Source: Undaria pinnatifida
Taxonomy: Eukaryota > Sar > Phaeophyceae > Laminariales > Alariaceae
Length of the DNA: 64,000 nucleotides
Assembly (NCBI GenBank): GCA_012845835.1
Contig: JABAKD010000011.1
Span: 10,974,381-11,038,380, forward strand
Direction of reading: 5' to 3'
Both the position numbers and the translations under genes were made by a program. The notes beneath the pieces were generated by a model, which saw only the letters and a program-made list of their open reading frames with translations, was not told where the DNA came from and did no database searches. The number at the start of each line of letters is the position of its first letter. Within the stretch, counting starts at the first letter, position 1. Shown piece after piece: positions 1 through 11,434 of this stretch.

Positions 1-1869
1 ACAGATCGTTTGTGGTTGCGTAAATGCCATCATAGGCGGCTTTGTTTTCACTTTTCCTCGCCTCCTGTACCCGGACCTGCGCCGCCAACGTCTGTGATAT
101 GTCCCTTTCCTTCTGGGCCCCCCGCTGTAAGACAATGTCCTGAAGTTGGCGCTCGTAGTCCCGACGCTCCCGGGCAAGGCGACGGTGCGTGGCCTCCAGG
201 GCCGCCAGGTCGGGAGAGGCCTCCACCTGTCGAGTTTTAGCCGCAGCGAACTCAGCAGCAGCACGGTCGACCTCTGCGCGAGATCGCGATGCCTCGTGTT
301 GTAGTTCCGGAACCTTCTGCTTCGCGGCGCGTGAGGAACGTCCGCGGGAACGACCGGGGGAAACCAGACAAGTAAATCGGTTAGCGGTGGCCACGGCGGG
401 ACGCGGCCAGGCCTCCGGGGACGCCGGCGCAGTCTACATGAACCACTACCTTAGCCGGTGAACCCGAATCAGAGTCCGAGTCTGAGTACACAGGGGATTC
501 TGTGCTGAAACTTCCTATGGAGCGCGCGTATTGTTCATCGGCTGCTTCCTGCACCGCCCGTTCGGCCGCGTTGGCGGCATTCAATTCCGCCTGGACGGCG
601 CGGGCTAACATCTCACCCGTCTGGTAGCTGCTACGCGTGACAGCTACGGGGGGCGCCACAGCTGCTCCCCCAACCTCTTTGGGCTCTACCTTCACCCTGT
701 GAGTGCGACCATCTTGTACTACCACGGGCACGATGGCCCCACCTGGCCCTGCGGCCGTGGTTACCACGTTCGCGTTCGAATCGAAACCAACTGCCCGCAT
801 GCGATCTTCATGCGACCAACCCAATCGTAAAGACAACATGCTCAAGTCCGCAACGTCTGATCCCGACGGCGGACGACCCAACTCAGTCAAGGCTCTTACC
901 GTGTCACCAGGCTCCCACAGCAGGAGGCGCGGAGGCAGCAACTGGTCCAGGCGCCGGGCCCTTCCCATCAGGCCAGGGGGGGACGACGGGGGAGGGCGGG
1001 GTGTCGTTCCCTCCCTTCCCTCCCTTCCCAGGCGGGGAGGACGGGCGGGCTTCGGGTGATTTGGCTGCGGCCACATCCCGGTACGACATAAAACGCACAG
1101 GAAAATCCAGGAGGAATTTTGGTGACAACGACATTGGTGGGGGTGTCGGGATGGGGTGTGACGAGAGTCCCTCAACATGCGAGGAAGGACTACCCTGACC
1201 CGAATGATTTCTACCGTCACTACTCCCGTGGCGAGCACGTTGCTTGCTCGGCAAAAAGTCCGCAAAGCTGCGGGCGGAAGGGCGTGGTAAATCTTTTTGG
1301 GACGAAAAATTGCGTACACCAGGGGTTTGCTTACTCGCTTTTTGAGACGAAAAAATGCGTACGCGAGGACTTTGCTGACTCGTAGTGGCAGGCGGCCCGC
1401 TACCGTGTTGCATGACCGTACTGGTGCGATGCGCGGCAACACTACCATCATGACTGCGAGGGACGTATCGAGGCGACCACAGGCCCATACTCAGCGCAGT
1501 ATCCGATAGAGCAAGAGAAGGAGTAGGCGACGAGGCAGCACTAGACGGTGAAACATTATTTTGCATCATGCTACGCGTGGCTGCTTCTTGGTCAGATGCG
1601 CTACTCGTTTCATGGCGACGATAATGCTCACGGCCCTCCCAACCAGCGACCGTATTATCCGTAGGTATCGACGGGCTACCGCGGGTACTCCCACCCGATG
1701 ACCCAGGGTCAACCCCCTGAGCACACCCGACAGCGTCACGCGCCTGCGCGCGCGCCGCCCTACGTTGAGACCTTGTACGAGGAACGCTAACAGACAGGTC
1801 TACCCCCTGCCGATGAGCGTCCCTCCCCTTCCCGAAACTCTGCTTACCCATTTTGGTGGCAGAAGGCAT
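1..1869 (-). pseudogene. Gag-like Pro/Ser-rich and coiled-coil reading frame, split over three frames, open at left edge
   Basis: Three consecutive minus-strand reading frames follow one another. The first starts at an ATG at 1869 (MPSATKMGKQSF) and is Ser/Pro/Arg-rich to its stop at 904. At a run of seven C (minus strand, about 976-982) the reading continues in the next frame to a stop at 381; this part is Ala-rich and holds an ERAVQEAADEQYAR helix. A third frame then stays open to base 1 and reads as a strong coiled coil rich in Ala, Glu, Arg and Gln (ALEATHRRLARERRDYERQL). Each handover lies in a region open in both frames, so indels or programmed shifts fit better than introns. A basic low-complexity N-terminus followed by a coiled coil with frameshifts fits gag of an LTR retrotransposon, but no zinc knuckle or protease is visible, and a host gene is possible. 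Confidence 0.4.
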
Positions 1870-2790
1870 GATCTCCGCGATGAACCGAGAAGGACACAGA
1901 ACTGCTCGACGACGCCGTTGAAAGGATAAGGAGTGCTCGCTGACTCCTTTGCAGATGCTGATGTGTGCTGGTTGCTGGTGTTCGTGGTGTCAGTACAGTG
2001 GCTCGCGATCAAGGAGAATGAACTTTTATCAGTGTCCCTACAGCAAATGGTTGAAAGCAGGGGAATGACGAGACTGGTCCGATGTGGCTCGTTTTCCTTG
2101 CTCATTTTGCTCCAAAATGCTACAAGTACATCACTCTTCCAATTTCCAGCAAACACAACAGTACTTCAGCAGTACCTGTAGGAAAATCAGGCTCTCCTCA
2201 GATAACTGCTTACTTGACGTCTACCTCGACTACCTTCACTAGGAGAGACTCACTTCTTAAGCTTCCCGTGACTCCTTTGTCCTTGCTCTACCTAGCCTTG
2301 CTACTTTCGTCTCCAACTGACACTTGTCTTGTCCTCTCTTTGAGATTATCCTATTTTCTCTGTGCAATAACCCATGAAAATAACACCAAACCACTGAGTT
2401 TTAGTGAACGTTTTCCCGTTGTTCCTCTTAGTTCATAATTCATCTCTTCCTGCCTTATTTCGGTAAAACCTGTGATTCCTTATGAACTAAATTCCGTCAT
2501 AGAACAACGGAATAGAGAGGATAAACGGAATGCTTGCTCATGAAGAATTGCAATTTCCCTAATCAAACATCCAATTCTTCTTAATTGAAACCTTCTGTCT
2601 CCAGTCTAGTTACAAGTGAACCCTTGTTCTATACTAACTCCTAGTAAATTTCCAAATCTCACCCCACCCTCGGGGGGGAGTTCGATTTGAAGTGGAGGAT
2701 TCAATCCAACTTGCATGGATGGCATGTTCTCACTGGGCCAATGTCCCCGAGGCAATCTGTCGTAGCTTTAAGTGAAGTATGAATTATCGA
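1870..2790. other. Non-coding stretch upstream of the gag-like frame
   Basis: This is AT-richer than the neighbouring reading frame and has stops in every frame at short intervals. If the frame at 1-1869 is a gag gene, its 5' leader and LTR should lie here on the minus strand, but I could not find a TG..CA-bounded repeat or a convincing primer binding site. No partner repeat lies inside the window. Confidence 0.3.
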
Positions 2791-2800
2791 CAAGACCACT

Positions 2801-2934
2801 ACCGAGAGAGGCGATAAATCGTGAACCTCAATGAGTGGCGACCGGGGCAACAGCCGCGCTCACCACCACCGAGAGAGGCGATAAATCGTGAACCTCAATG
2901 AGTGGCGACCGGGGGCAACAGCCGCGCTCACGGC
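2801..2934. repeat. Tandem duplication, 2 x 67 bp
   Basis: ACCGAGAGAGGCGATAAATC starts at 2801 and again at 2868, and the copies stay almost identical through the GCAACAGCCGCGCTCAC segment. No gene is recognisable in it. Confidence 0.85.
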
Positions 2935-3477
2935 TATGCTGTGCCATGATCACACCATAGCGTACCCCGGCTGTGGCGCTTCAAAACAAATAATGGCGGT
3001 CGCAAGCCCATATTTGCCACCACAGCTCGATAACCCAAGTGCCGCGACACAGAAGAAGCGAAACTACCTAAAACACAAAAGATACTTCTAGACGTCGATG
3101 GCTGCATCGCCGTCACGGCAGATCTATGTATTATTCCGATCGGAAAAAACGTTGACAGTACGCAATACGTGGTTTCCCGATAGGCGCCAAATTCGTACCA
3201 GGTATGTTTCCACCAAATCGAATCGAGTCCAATTCGATGAATACAAAATGAATACTTGTGTTTCCAAAATGTCCTTCGTTAATATAATACGTGCCCACGG
3301 GTTAGGAACGAAAGACACATGGACAGGACCTACAGTAGGTGCTACTATCATATACAATACGTACTGCTACTGCTGTACATTCGGTGTTCTGTTGGTTTCA
3401 CTGACGACAAGATATGACATCATGATACAACGCATAATACACTCTTTGGGTTATTAAACCTGCATTAATGCATGTGG

Positions 3478-3870
3478 GCTCCCCGGGTATTGTAACAAAG
3501 GTATACCTGTACCCCGGGTATTGTTTGTGCCACAGTCTTTACAGAAGTCACAGAAGTTCCGGGTTAGGGTATGGGGATCTTACAGAACTTACAGAAATTC
3601 CGGGTAAGGTACGGAAGTGTTACAGAACTCACAGAAGTTCAGGGTATTGTGGTACGGGCGTATAGAACTCACACACGTTATAAAAATGATATACCCGTAC
3701 CCCGGGTATTTGCGGCACTGGGGTACAGAATTCCAGAAGTTCCGGGTACGGGTATGAATGTCATACAGAAGTTCCGGGTACGGGTATGAACTACAGAACT
3801 CCCAGAAGTTCTATGTAGGGTAATACCCGAGGTAAATACCCCGGGTATGGTTTGTGTGTACCCTACAGAA
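3478..3870. repeat. Minisatellite of ACAGAA(G)TTCCGGGTA units
   Basis: About ten degenerate copies of ACAGAAGTTCCGGGTA and CCCCGGGTATTG alternate with GTACGGGTATG spacers. Unit length drifts between about 20 and 60 bp. Reading frames here are by-products of the repeat. Confidence 0.8.
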
Positions 3871-3894
3871 CCCAACCATGGGAAGTTTTATTAC

Positions 3895-4205
3895 GGTGCA
3901 AACGAGTGCGAGCTCGCTACTGTGTGTGCTGTTTTTTATGAGCAAGACCGCGGTACGGTATCGCCGTACGCGCTTCCACTCGAGCTTGTGGATGGCATCT
4001 CCGATTGACAATAAGCTATAAGGTTGGTACAGACGATGCGAGTTTTGGTGGGGTCTTGACGGCGATACGAAAGTTGGAACCGTTCGTACAAACGAGTGCG
4101 AGCTCGCTACCGTGTGTGCTGTTTTTTATTAGCAAGACCGCGGTACGGTATCGCCGTACGCGCTTCCACGCGAGCTTGTGGAGGACATCTCCGATTGACA
4201 AGCGA
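3895..4205. repeat. Direct repeat, two copies of about 115 bp, 190 bp apart
   Basis: ACGAGTGCGAGCTCGCTAC begins near 3901 and again near 4091. Both copies run through a GCAAGACCGCGGTACGGTAT block to CATCTCCGATTGACA. The spacer (4050-4091) resembles the outer end of the inverted-repeat element at 4353-4885 (GGTCTTGAC..CGATACGAAAGT), so it may be a broken relative of that element. Confidence 0.75.
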
Positions 4206-4352
4206 TCAAAAGCATGAACGGGTGAATGGTGGTTGCCGACGTTTGTATGTTGGACTTCTTCTATCGTATCTATGGCAACGTTTTAACATCATGGAGGACT
4301 CGGTGCATTCGCAGCGGACAAAGCAGGCAGCATTGACAAAAGAAAGGTACTC

Positions 4353-4885
4353 GTACGTATGAACGGTTCGAACTTTCGTGTCGGTGTCAGGACCTCACTA
4401 ACTCGCACTGTTCGCACGAACCTTGGCTACGAACTGCGAAGCACCAGCTAACACCCCGAGAAAAAAACGGGCACTCGTCTCGAATTTACGTACTCAAGTA
4501 CCTCTGCCTTGTCAGCTTCGCTGCAGACTCATCTCACCTTTGCCAGCGGTAGTCGTCGTGCGGTGGTGTTCGGGTTGCACATCCGCCTTTTTGTGTTGGC
4601 GGCGAGAAACGTGCGCTTTCAATGCGAGGCGGTGCGGCAGCTTCAATTGTCGGCCTGCGTTGACGCTGTGATGCAGAGCACCTCTGTTTAGTTGTATTCT
4701 GTGTCAGCGGACAAGGCAGGCAGCTTTGACAAGGCAGAGGTACTTGAGTACGTAATTTCAAGACGAGTGTCCGTTTTTTTTCTCGGGGTGCTAGCTGGTG
4801 CTTCGCAGTTCATAGCCAAGGTAAATATAAACAGTTCGAGTTACTGAGGTCTTGACACCGATACGAAAGTCCGGACCCTTCGTAC
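4353..4885. mobile_element. Small inverted-repeat (MITE-like) element
   Basis: The left arm (about 4353-4522) and right arm (about 4708-4885) are reverse complements over roughly 170 bp. They share GTACG..ACTTTCGT..CGGTGTCA, GCGAAGCACCAGCTA, CTCGAATTTACGTACTCAAG and CCTCTGCCTTGTC. About 185 bp of unique sequence separates them. No transposase or clear target duplication is seen. The arms differ by scattered substitutions, so the insertion is not fresh. Confidence 0.7.
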
Positions 4886-4962
4886 ACAGGAGTTCCTTTT
4901 TCTTGTCACGTGTGCCCTAATTTGTTGTTCTCGGTTTTTTACCACCTGCCTTGCGTTTTTGC

Positions 4963-5300
4963 AGAAACAGCAGCAGTACACTAGTTGCCGTTCCTGTTGG
5001 TACTGCTTCTATGTACGCGGTGGGCACGCGGCTTGACAAATTGGTAGTCGTCTCCGCATAACTAATGATACTGGCTGTGACTGCTGTTGCGGCTTCTTCG
5101 TTCCAGAATATGACTAATTTGTGCTTTTTCAGCAGCAGCAGCATACTACTACGCTGCACAGATGCCGTTGCTGCTGACACTGCTTCTATGTACGCGGTAG
5201 GCACGCAGCTTGACAAATTGGTAGTCGTCTCCACATATCTAGTGATACTGGCTGTGACTGTGTTGCGGCTTCTCCGTTCCAGAATGTATCTAACTTGGTT
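4963..5300. repeat. Tandem repeat, about 1.9 x 177 bp
   Basis: ATGTACGCGGT with its flanks recurs at 5011 and 5188, and both copies contain TTGACAAATTGGTAGTCGTC and GATACTGGCTGTGACTG. Non-coding as far as can be seen. Confidence 0.8.
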
Positions 5301-5459
5301 ATCGTCGTCGTGTGCTTCGTCCGTTATCGTCTCGAATTATTGTGGGCAACATTCGGTTAAGCGCTAAACGCAGGCGTGCGTCTGCCGAGCCCCGCACGGT
5401 CTTCCTCGAAACTCGTCCAACTGCAGCTTTCGACACTCCGCTAGGTCAATGTCAGTGTA

Positions 5460-6115
5460 GGGACAGCATGGACGTGGTTGGAGACCTTCGTCCCGAGGTC
5501 CTTCTGCGGGGCATTGACGACTATCAGCAGCGCATGTTCGTCGGCAGTATCACGTGAGTGTCTCATGAAACACATTAGGTGCGCAGTTAAATAAAATAGG
5601 ATATTTCCATCTTGGTATGTCGATTAGTGCAGACACAACACCACCATCTGGTCGACGATTTGCGACACTCTTGTCTGGAGTAATTACACTTGAGGCTCTT
5701 TTGTAATGCCCGTTAAGTATTGTCGGCTGTCCGCTGCGCTTGGGCCTTCGGCCCGAGGTTTTTCTGCGCAGCATCGATGGTTGTCAATAGGGTCCGTTCG
5801 TGCAGAGTTAAGCGAATGTCTCGTCAAAGGTATTAGGTCCGCACGGAAATAAAACAGATTGTTCCCATCTTAGTGAGCCGATTTACAGCATTTTCTCTTG
5901 CAGACACACACTTTGATAGGCTATCTACAATACGTTAAGATATTAGGTCCGCACAGAAATGAAACAGATGGTTCCAATCTTAGAGGAGCCGATTTGCAGC
6001 ATTTTCTCTTGCAGACACGCACTTCGATCGGCGATCTACGATACGTTTGTCTGGTATTTGTAGCTGTAGCTCCTCTAAAGCGCCGGTTGATGAGTGTCGG
6101 CTGCCCGCTGCCCTC
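5460..6115. repeat. Degenerate repeats at the head of the Helitron relic
   Basis: A segment coding for LRPEVLLRGIDDYQQRMFVG (about 5485-5545) recurs in decayed form near 5745-5810. The block TATTAGGTCCGCACAGAAAT..GCAGACACGCACTT occurs at about 5838 and 5942, and more diffusely near 5572. This looks like internal duplication plus mutation of the 5' part of the neighbouring element. Confidence 0.55.
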
Positions 6116-8124
6116 GTAGTACCTGCGAAATCGCTTGGCGCAAATGGGAACAACGAGTTTGTGAATGGTCGCCCATCTACGTCAACTTGCACGTTGTTCA
6201 GGTCTTCTTGTGCGGTGTGCGACGTCATGTCTACTGTGCGAGACCACCATGTTGTGTCGCCTCGTGATCTTCCGCATAGAGAGCATCTCCGAGCGGCGGA
6301 CAATCTGCGTAAGAATAAACGGGTGATGTCGGAGTTTCGTGGCTACCCGAACAATCCCGGCGGTTTACTCGATGGATTAGTCCCAAGTGTTCATGGGTTT
6401 GCAAAGAAGAAGACGGCGGCAAGCTGCATGTGTGCAAGGACTGCTGCAACTCTTTATCGAAAATGAGATTCCTGAGACAGCTTTGGCGAATGGTTTTTGG
6501 GTCGGTGACATGCCACGCAAGTTCGACGGAGCTACGGTGGTCTAGCGTGCAGCTGCCTATGCAGTCCGTGTGAAAGGCCACGTGATTGCCCTCGAGTCGA
6601 GAAAAGTTCGCAACACCCCGGGCTTGGCTCAACGTTCACTCCGGGGCACCTCTGTGTTTTACACAAACCGTTCGAGCTCTGTTCTGGGCAAGAGTTGCCA
6701 CTAGCTGCCACTGGTTTGTTTGACATGTTGACCGTCGTCTGACTGGGAAGAACAAGCCAACTGCGTCACAACTGAAAGGGTTATTAGGGGCCCGCAAGCA
6801 TATGGTGCGAGACCTCATCAAGTATATGCAGGACAAAGACGGCAGTTTAGTGAATGGTTTTTGTCTCGCGCGAAAAGAGTCGGTCAGCGAGACCAATTTC
6901 GACACGTATCCCTCTGACGGGAGTGTCCCACAGGAGTTATTGGACGCGGTGTTCAATCCGCAGGACCCAAATAATCTCCGGGGAAGAGCCTCGTCGTCAT
7001 ATACGAACGACCGACGAGAAAGCGAGGCGATTGACGAAGATGAGGTTAGCAGAGACGAGGAGTGTTCAGGGGACAGTGATTCGAAAAATGACGCGGGCGA
7101 AGACGGCAGGGCATATATCATCGATGCGTACGCGGTCGTTGATTCGGCTCAAGACACTGTAACTTCGTCACTACAACGCCCAAGTGCCCTTCGGAAATTG
7201 GGCGACGACCTGGACATGAATACTGTGGCAGCGGAGGAAACCGCTCTCCGCATGGGCAAACATGTGCCAGGAGGCAATGACAACGTTCTCATTGTACCCC
7301 ATCCATATGGCAGCATCTTGAGTGACTTTCACAACGACGACGCTTGGGTTGAAGAGTTCGTGCATTTGTTTCCAGAAGGCTGTGCGGACCCGAATGTCCT
7401 TCAAGCATAATGCCTGTTTCGTTTGACGACGGGCCAGGGTTTTGCTTAACCGACGCGACGACAGGTCGCGCAAGAACCGTTACTTATTTTTGTGCGTGGC
7501 CGCAATCATTATCAGACACAAAGCCCTGTCTAACGTGCAGTTTAAACTCCGCGGGCGGGTGTCAGATTCGACGGCGCCGAAACTCTATCGAAAACATCGA
7601 AGAATGTTCCGGTAGCCTTTGCCAGCAGAGCTCCAGCTAGGGAAGCGGTTGAGCGCCGTGCTAAACGCCCATCCTGGTATTCTCCTGCGGTTAAGAACAT
7701 TTTCAGGTGGTGTCACACAATGCGAGTTGGACAGACCATGGCAAACATGCCGCGCGGATGCAGGCGATTTCAATGATGATGATACTCAGTCAGCCATTTC
7801 TTTTGCCAGCGATACACCCGTCGGACATGAACAGTCCTTTGTTTATGAATTGCGGAGGTCTCAACATCGACCTTGCGTCTACATGTCAAACAAATGCCTG
7901 ATTATATGTCGAGGGTGAAAACGGTCGCGGCCGACCCTGTTGCATCTGCCACGTTCTTCCATGAGACTCTGCAGGCCGTTTTTAACTGTCTCTTAAGGGT
8001 TGGGGCAGCTGATGGTGACGACGGTGCCTTGGGGAAAATGCAGGCGTATATCGGTCTTGACCGAGGGGCAGTTTCGGCCTACATTGCATGCCCATCTGTT
8101 AGTGTAGGTATACGGCTACAGTAG
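6047..8124 (+). pseudogene. Helitron replicase relic (DUF6570-like and Helitron_like_N segments), frameshifted
   Basis: Pieces in different plus frames line up in the order expected for a Helitron Rep/helicase protein. From 6418 comes a CKDCCNSL..NEIPETALANGFWVGDMP segment, typical of the DUF6570 region that precedes the helitron helicase-like domain, with an in-frame stop at 6541. The longest intact piece, 6802-7410, has RKHMVRDLIKYMQ..TYPSDGSVP and ends in a FHNDDAWVEEFVHLFPEGC segment. Then, in another frame at about 7770-7880, comes HPSDMNSPLFMNCGGLNIDL, matching the conserved Pro-Ser-Asp..SPL..G motif. Finally 7873-8124 has DPVASATFFHETLQAVFNCLL. The expected continuation to the Rep HUH motif and helicase is not found, so the copy is 3'-truncated and dead. 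Confidence 0.75.
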
Positions 8125-8306
8125 CCGCGAGCAGCTGAGAGACGACCTGGGGACAAACCCGAAAAAATTTCGAGCTCGCGAGGTGTTATATCGCGCCGGT
8201 TTGTTTCCGTATAGCCAATGCCTCTTTTCCTACGCGCGGGTACTGACTGTAGTCTGAATATAGTCGCCATGCGGCTCGCTACCGGCGTGTCGGCCGTGAC
8301 ACACAT

Positions 8307-9274
8307 GGAGGGCATATCCGGTTGGCAGACAAATAGCGAAAGCACGAATAAGTGAATGCTGGAAGTGGTCCACGTATGTGCGACTTCTTCTGTAGTATTC
8401 ATTCCTACTGCAACGTTTTTGTCGCATGTGAGTTGTAGTCCGATAAAACATTCATTAGTCCGTTTATATCTACCCGATGGGTCCGAAAAAGGTTGCTTAT
8501 CGGCTGGGATCCGGCCCACGGTGTATTTTCACGCATATGTAGTGCCTCAGTTTTGCCGTCTTACTCTTAAAATGACTTTGTTCGGTTCCATCCTTTTCGT
8601 AACCTTGTGTCGTCCCCGTCACTGGCTGGTTCCTTTGTTTACATCGCGCGAACCAGGTACGTCGGGCGGATTAATTGCAATCAAGTGATGTCAAAAGACA
8701 AAGTCAAGTGTTGTCTGTTAAATGGAACGGAACCCACGTATTTCGAGGCGGACCTCTCCACGCAACATGAAAACACAAGCAGCGATCCTTGGAGGGCATA
8801 TCCGGTTGGCAGACAAATAGCGAAAGCACGAATAAGTGAATGCTGGAAGTGGTCCACGTATGTGCGACTTCTTCTGTCGTATTCATTCCTACTGCAACGT
8901 TTTTGTCGCATGTGTATTGTAGTCCGATAAAACATTCATTAGTCCGTTTATATCTACCCGATGGGTCCGAAAAAGGTTGCTTATCGGCTGCGATCCGGCC
9001 CACGGTGTATTTTCACGCATATGTAGTGCCTCAGTTTTGCCGTCTTACTCTTAAAATGACTTTGTTCGGTTCCATCCTTTTCGTAACCTTGTGTCGTCCC
9101 CGTCGCTGGCTGGTTCCTTTGTTTACATCGCGCGAACCAGGTACGTCGGGCGGATTAATTGCAATCAAGTGATGTCAAAAGACAAAGTCAAGTGTTGTCT
9201 GTTAAATGGAACGGAACCCACGTATTTCGAGGCGGACCTCTCCACGCAACATGAAAACACAAGCAGCGATCCTT
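8307..9274. repeat. Tandem duplication, 2 x 484 bp
   Basis: GGAGGGCATATCCGGTTGGC starts at 8307 and again at 8791, and the second copy ends at 9274 with AAGCAGCGATCCTT exactly like the first (8790). Only a handful of substitutions separate the copies, so the duplication is recent compared with the neighbouring Helitron decay. It contains no recognisable protein. Confidence 0.92.
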
Positions 9275-9619
9275 GGCCAAAACCTCAAGGAACACGGGCC
9301 GCAAGATGCGACAAAGAGGAGATGAGCTTCTGTCCACCCGTAGCAGCAGCCAACGTTCAGGGTATGTTCGATTATTGCTTGGTTTCTATCGCCGAGGACG
9401 CATCTACTTTGTCAGATGTGGCAAATGAGTCATGAGTGCACGCGGTTTCGTGATATTGCTGCTATCTGGTGTTGACTGCGGTGCGTTATCAGTACCCTAG
9501 GCTCTCGTAGGACGTGGCAATATCTCCTTGTCCCGCTTGTTGACAGCGGTAGCTGCGACTTAAATTGACACTGTTTCTCCTTTTCCCTCCTTATTCGATG
9601 CACCCTTCTCCGTCCCAGC

Positions 9620-10414
9620 GTGCTACTGCCAGGGTGCAATTTGTCTGCTATCTTCGTTTATCGGCCCTTCGTCATAGTGAGCGGCCATCCTCGGCGTCAT
9701 CTGTGCATGACACGTACTCGTGGCATCTGCTGCGAAACGCTGCGTGCCCAGCTCAACGCCGTCTTACCGTGCAATCACGTCTTCCATCACTGTTGCGTCG
9801 AAGACGTACTCCTGCACGCAATATACATTGCGTCGTCTGGCCGTGCTGCGGTCGACTGCATGGTGTGTGTTTCACCGGCCATCGTTTTCCTCCTGCCGAC
9901 GTTCGGCTACGGCAGCGATGACAAGCCATGCCCTTGTCAAGTACAGGCTGTGCATGCCAAGGGCGGCGCTGGCAACGAAGATGATGGTGGTCCTTTGGAA
10001 CCGTGGCACATGTTCGCACACCGTCAAGATGTGCGCGGCGGCTCCGCCGTTATGCAGGCTCTACAAGAAGACGTTGCCCGGCTTGCGTACCTTGCCTTCA
10101 TTCCTCATCGCGGGCGGGGGGGCTGGGTTCGCCTACTCAGGCTGATTACGGCGAGCGAACTGCACGAAAGGTTCTTCAACGCTAGCTCTGGGACACGGTC
10201 CGTCTTTGGACGGTGGGCCGCGCGCGTCAACGACGCGATAGAAGACGACCACGCCAGCGTCGTCGGCGACTTACCTCCGTTTCTTGCGCCGCCTGCAGGA
10301 AACGACCACGAGTACGTCATCCATGACTATAACCTAAGCCACCACATAGCCGCACCCCGCGCAGCTGTCAACCCCTCATGCGCATCCCTACGGTGGCCTC
10401 GCAACATGGTAGAG
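9620..10414 (+). CDS. RING-finger-like protein, 3' end interrupted by an inverted-repeat element
   Basis: The open frame runs from 9620 (an ATG at 9707 is equally plausible) through the start of the inverted-repeat element at 10415. Near its N-terminus CMTRTRGICCETL..LPCNHVFHHCCVEDVL..CMVC resembles the C..C-C..H..H..C-C..C layout of a RING domain, although the first zinc pair is irregular. The middle is acidic and unassigned. Real coding probably ended or spliced before 10415; downstream codons come from the CCACGG array and are not credible protein. If functional, a RING domain would suggest an E3 ubiquitin ligase, but the family is not recognised and a transposon-borne origin is possible. 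Confidence 0.4.
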
Positions 10415-11387
10415 GGATGTACATTACCAGGTATTTGTCTTTTTGGCGGAGCACCGCGGCAGTGTCCACGGACCTCCACGGCATTCCACGGCCATGTCCA
10501 CGGCGTTCCATGGACAACCGCGGACACTCCACGGGCAACCGCAGACCTTCCACGGGTTTCCACGGACATTCCACGGGCTTCCACGGAATGCCGCGGCAAG
10601 TAGCGCAACACCGTGGAGGCCCGTGGCACTAGCCATGGCAATTTCCACGACAATCTCCACGGCATTCTCCACGGCAATCTCAACGGCAGCACCCACGGCA
10701 TACCACGGCAAGCCGCGGTCACCGACGGAAAACGTCCACGGAAGCACCCACGGCAACGCCCACGGACAAACCCGCGGACACACCTACGGAAACACCCACG
10801 GACTTGTCTGCGGAAACTTTCGCGGACTTCCATGGACTGGTCCATGGAAACACCCACGCCAAGACCCACGGCAGACTCACGGCCACGGGCCCGGACGGCC
10901 GTGGTCATGATTGGTACGACGGAGTTTGCCACGGACAGAACCGCAGCGCATGCTGTGGCAATAGCCGCGGACTCCCACGTACTCCCGTGGAAGTCGCCGC
11001 GTATCGGAGGATCGCCGTGACAATGGACGCGGATGGCCGTGAAAATTGCTTCGATTGAACGTCCGCGGAAATTACCGTGGCAATTGCCGCGGGCTTCCGT
11101 GGTGATTGCCGCGTTGCCGTGGCAATGGCCGCGGATGGCTGTAGAAATTGCCACGGCAGTTTCCGCGGATTTCCGTGGGTTGCCGTGGTTGGTACGACGG
11201 AGTTTGCCACGGAAAGAACTACGTGCCGTGGCCACAACCGTGGCATTTGCCGCGGAAGTGCCATGACCCGTGGCACTTGCCGCGAAAACCCACGGAGTTC
11301 CACGGTAGTCCCACACCCACGGGAGTCCACGGAAGTTCCGCGGTCAATGCCACGGACCTCCGCCAAAAAGTCAAATAATGTGCATCC
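10415..11387. mobile_element. Inverted-repeat element filled with CCACGG/CCGCGG/CCGTGG motifs
   Basis: The left end (10415-10451) and the right end (11358-11387) are reverse complements. Both read GGATG(T/C)ACATTA, then after a short indel TTTG(T/A)CTTTTTGGCGGAG. Between them about 900 bp is packed with six-base CCACGG, CCGCGG or CCGTGG motifs every 9-18 bp. From 10450 to 10900 CCACGG dominates, from about 10985 to 11240 CCGTGG and CCGCGG, and near the right end CCACGG returns. No transposase is encoded and no target duplication is evident. The long open frames on both strands are artefacts of the repeat. Confidence 0.8.
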
Positions 11388-11434
11388 TTGACTTTATGCT
11401 ACACACTACGACTGCCTGGCTATGTAATAATGTT

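Noticed and set aside
10327..11316. 329-codon open frame on the minus strand (and smaller ones on both strands) across the CCACGG array
   Set aside because: Codons simply cycle through the six-base repeat (Trp/Pro/Arg/Gly/Ala-rich); an array of this kind leaves several frames open at once.
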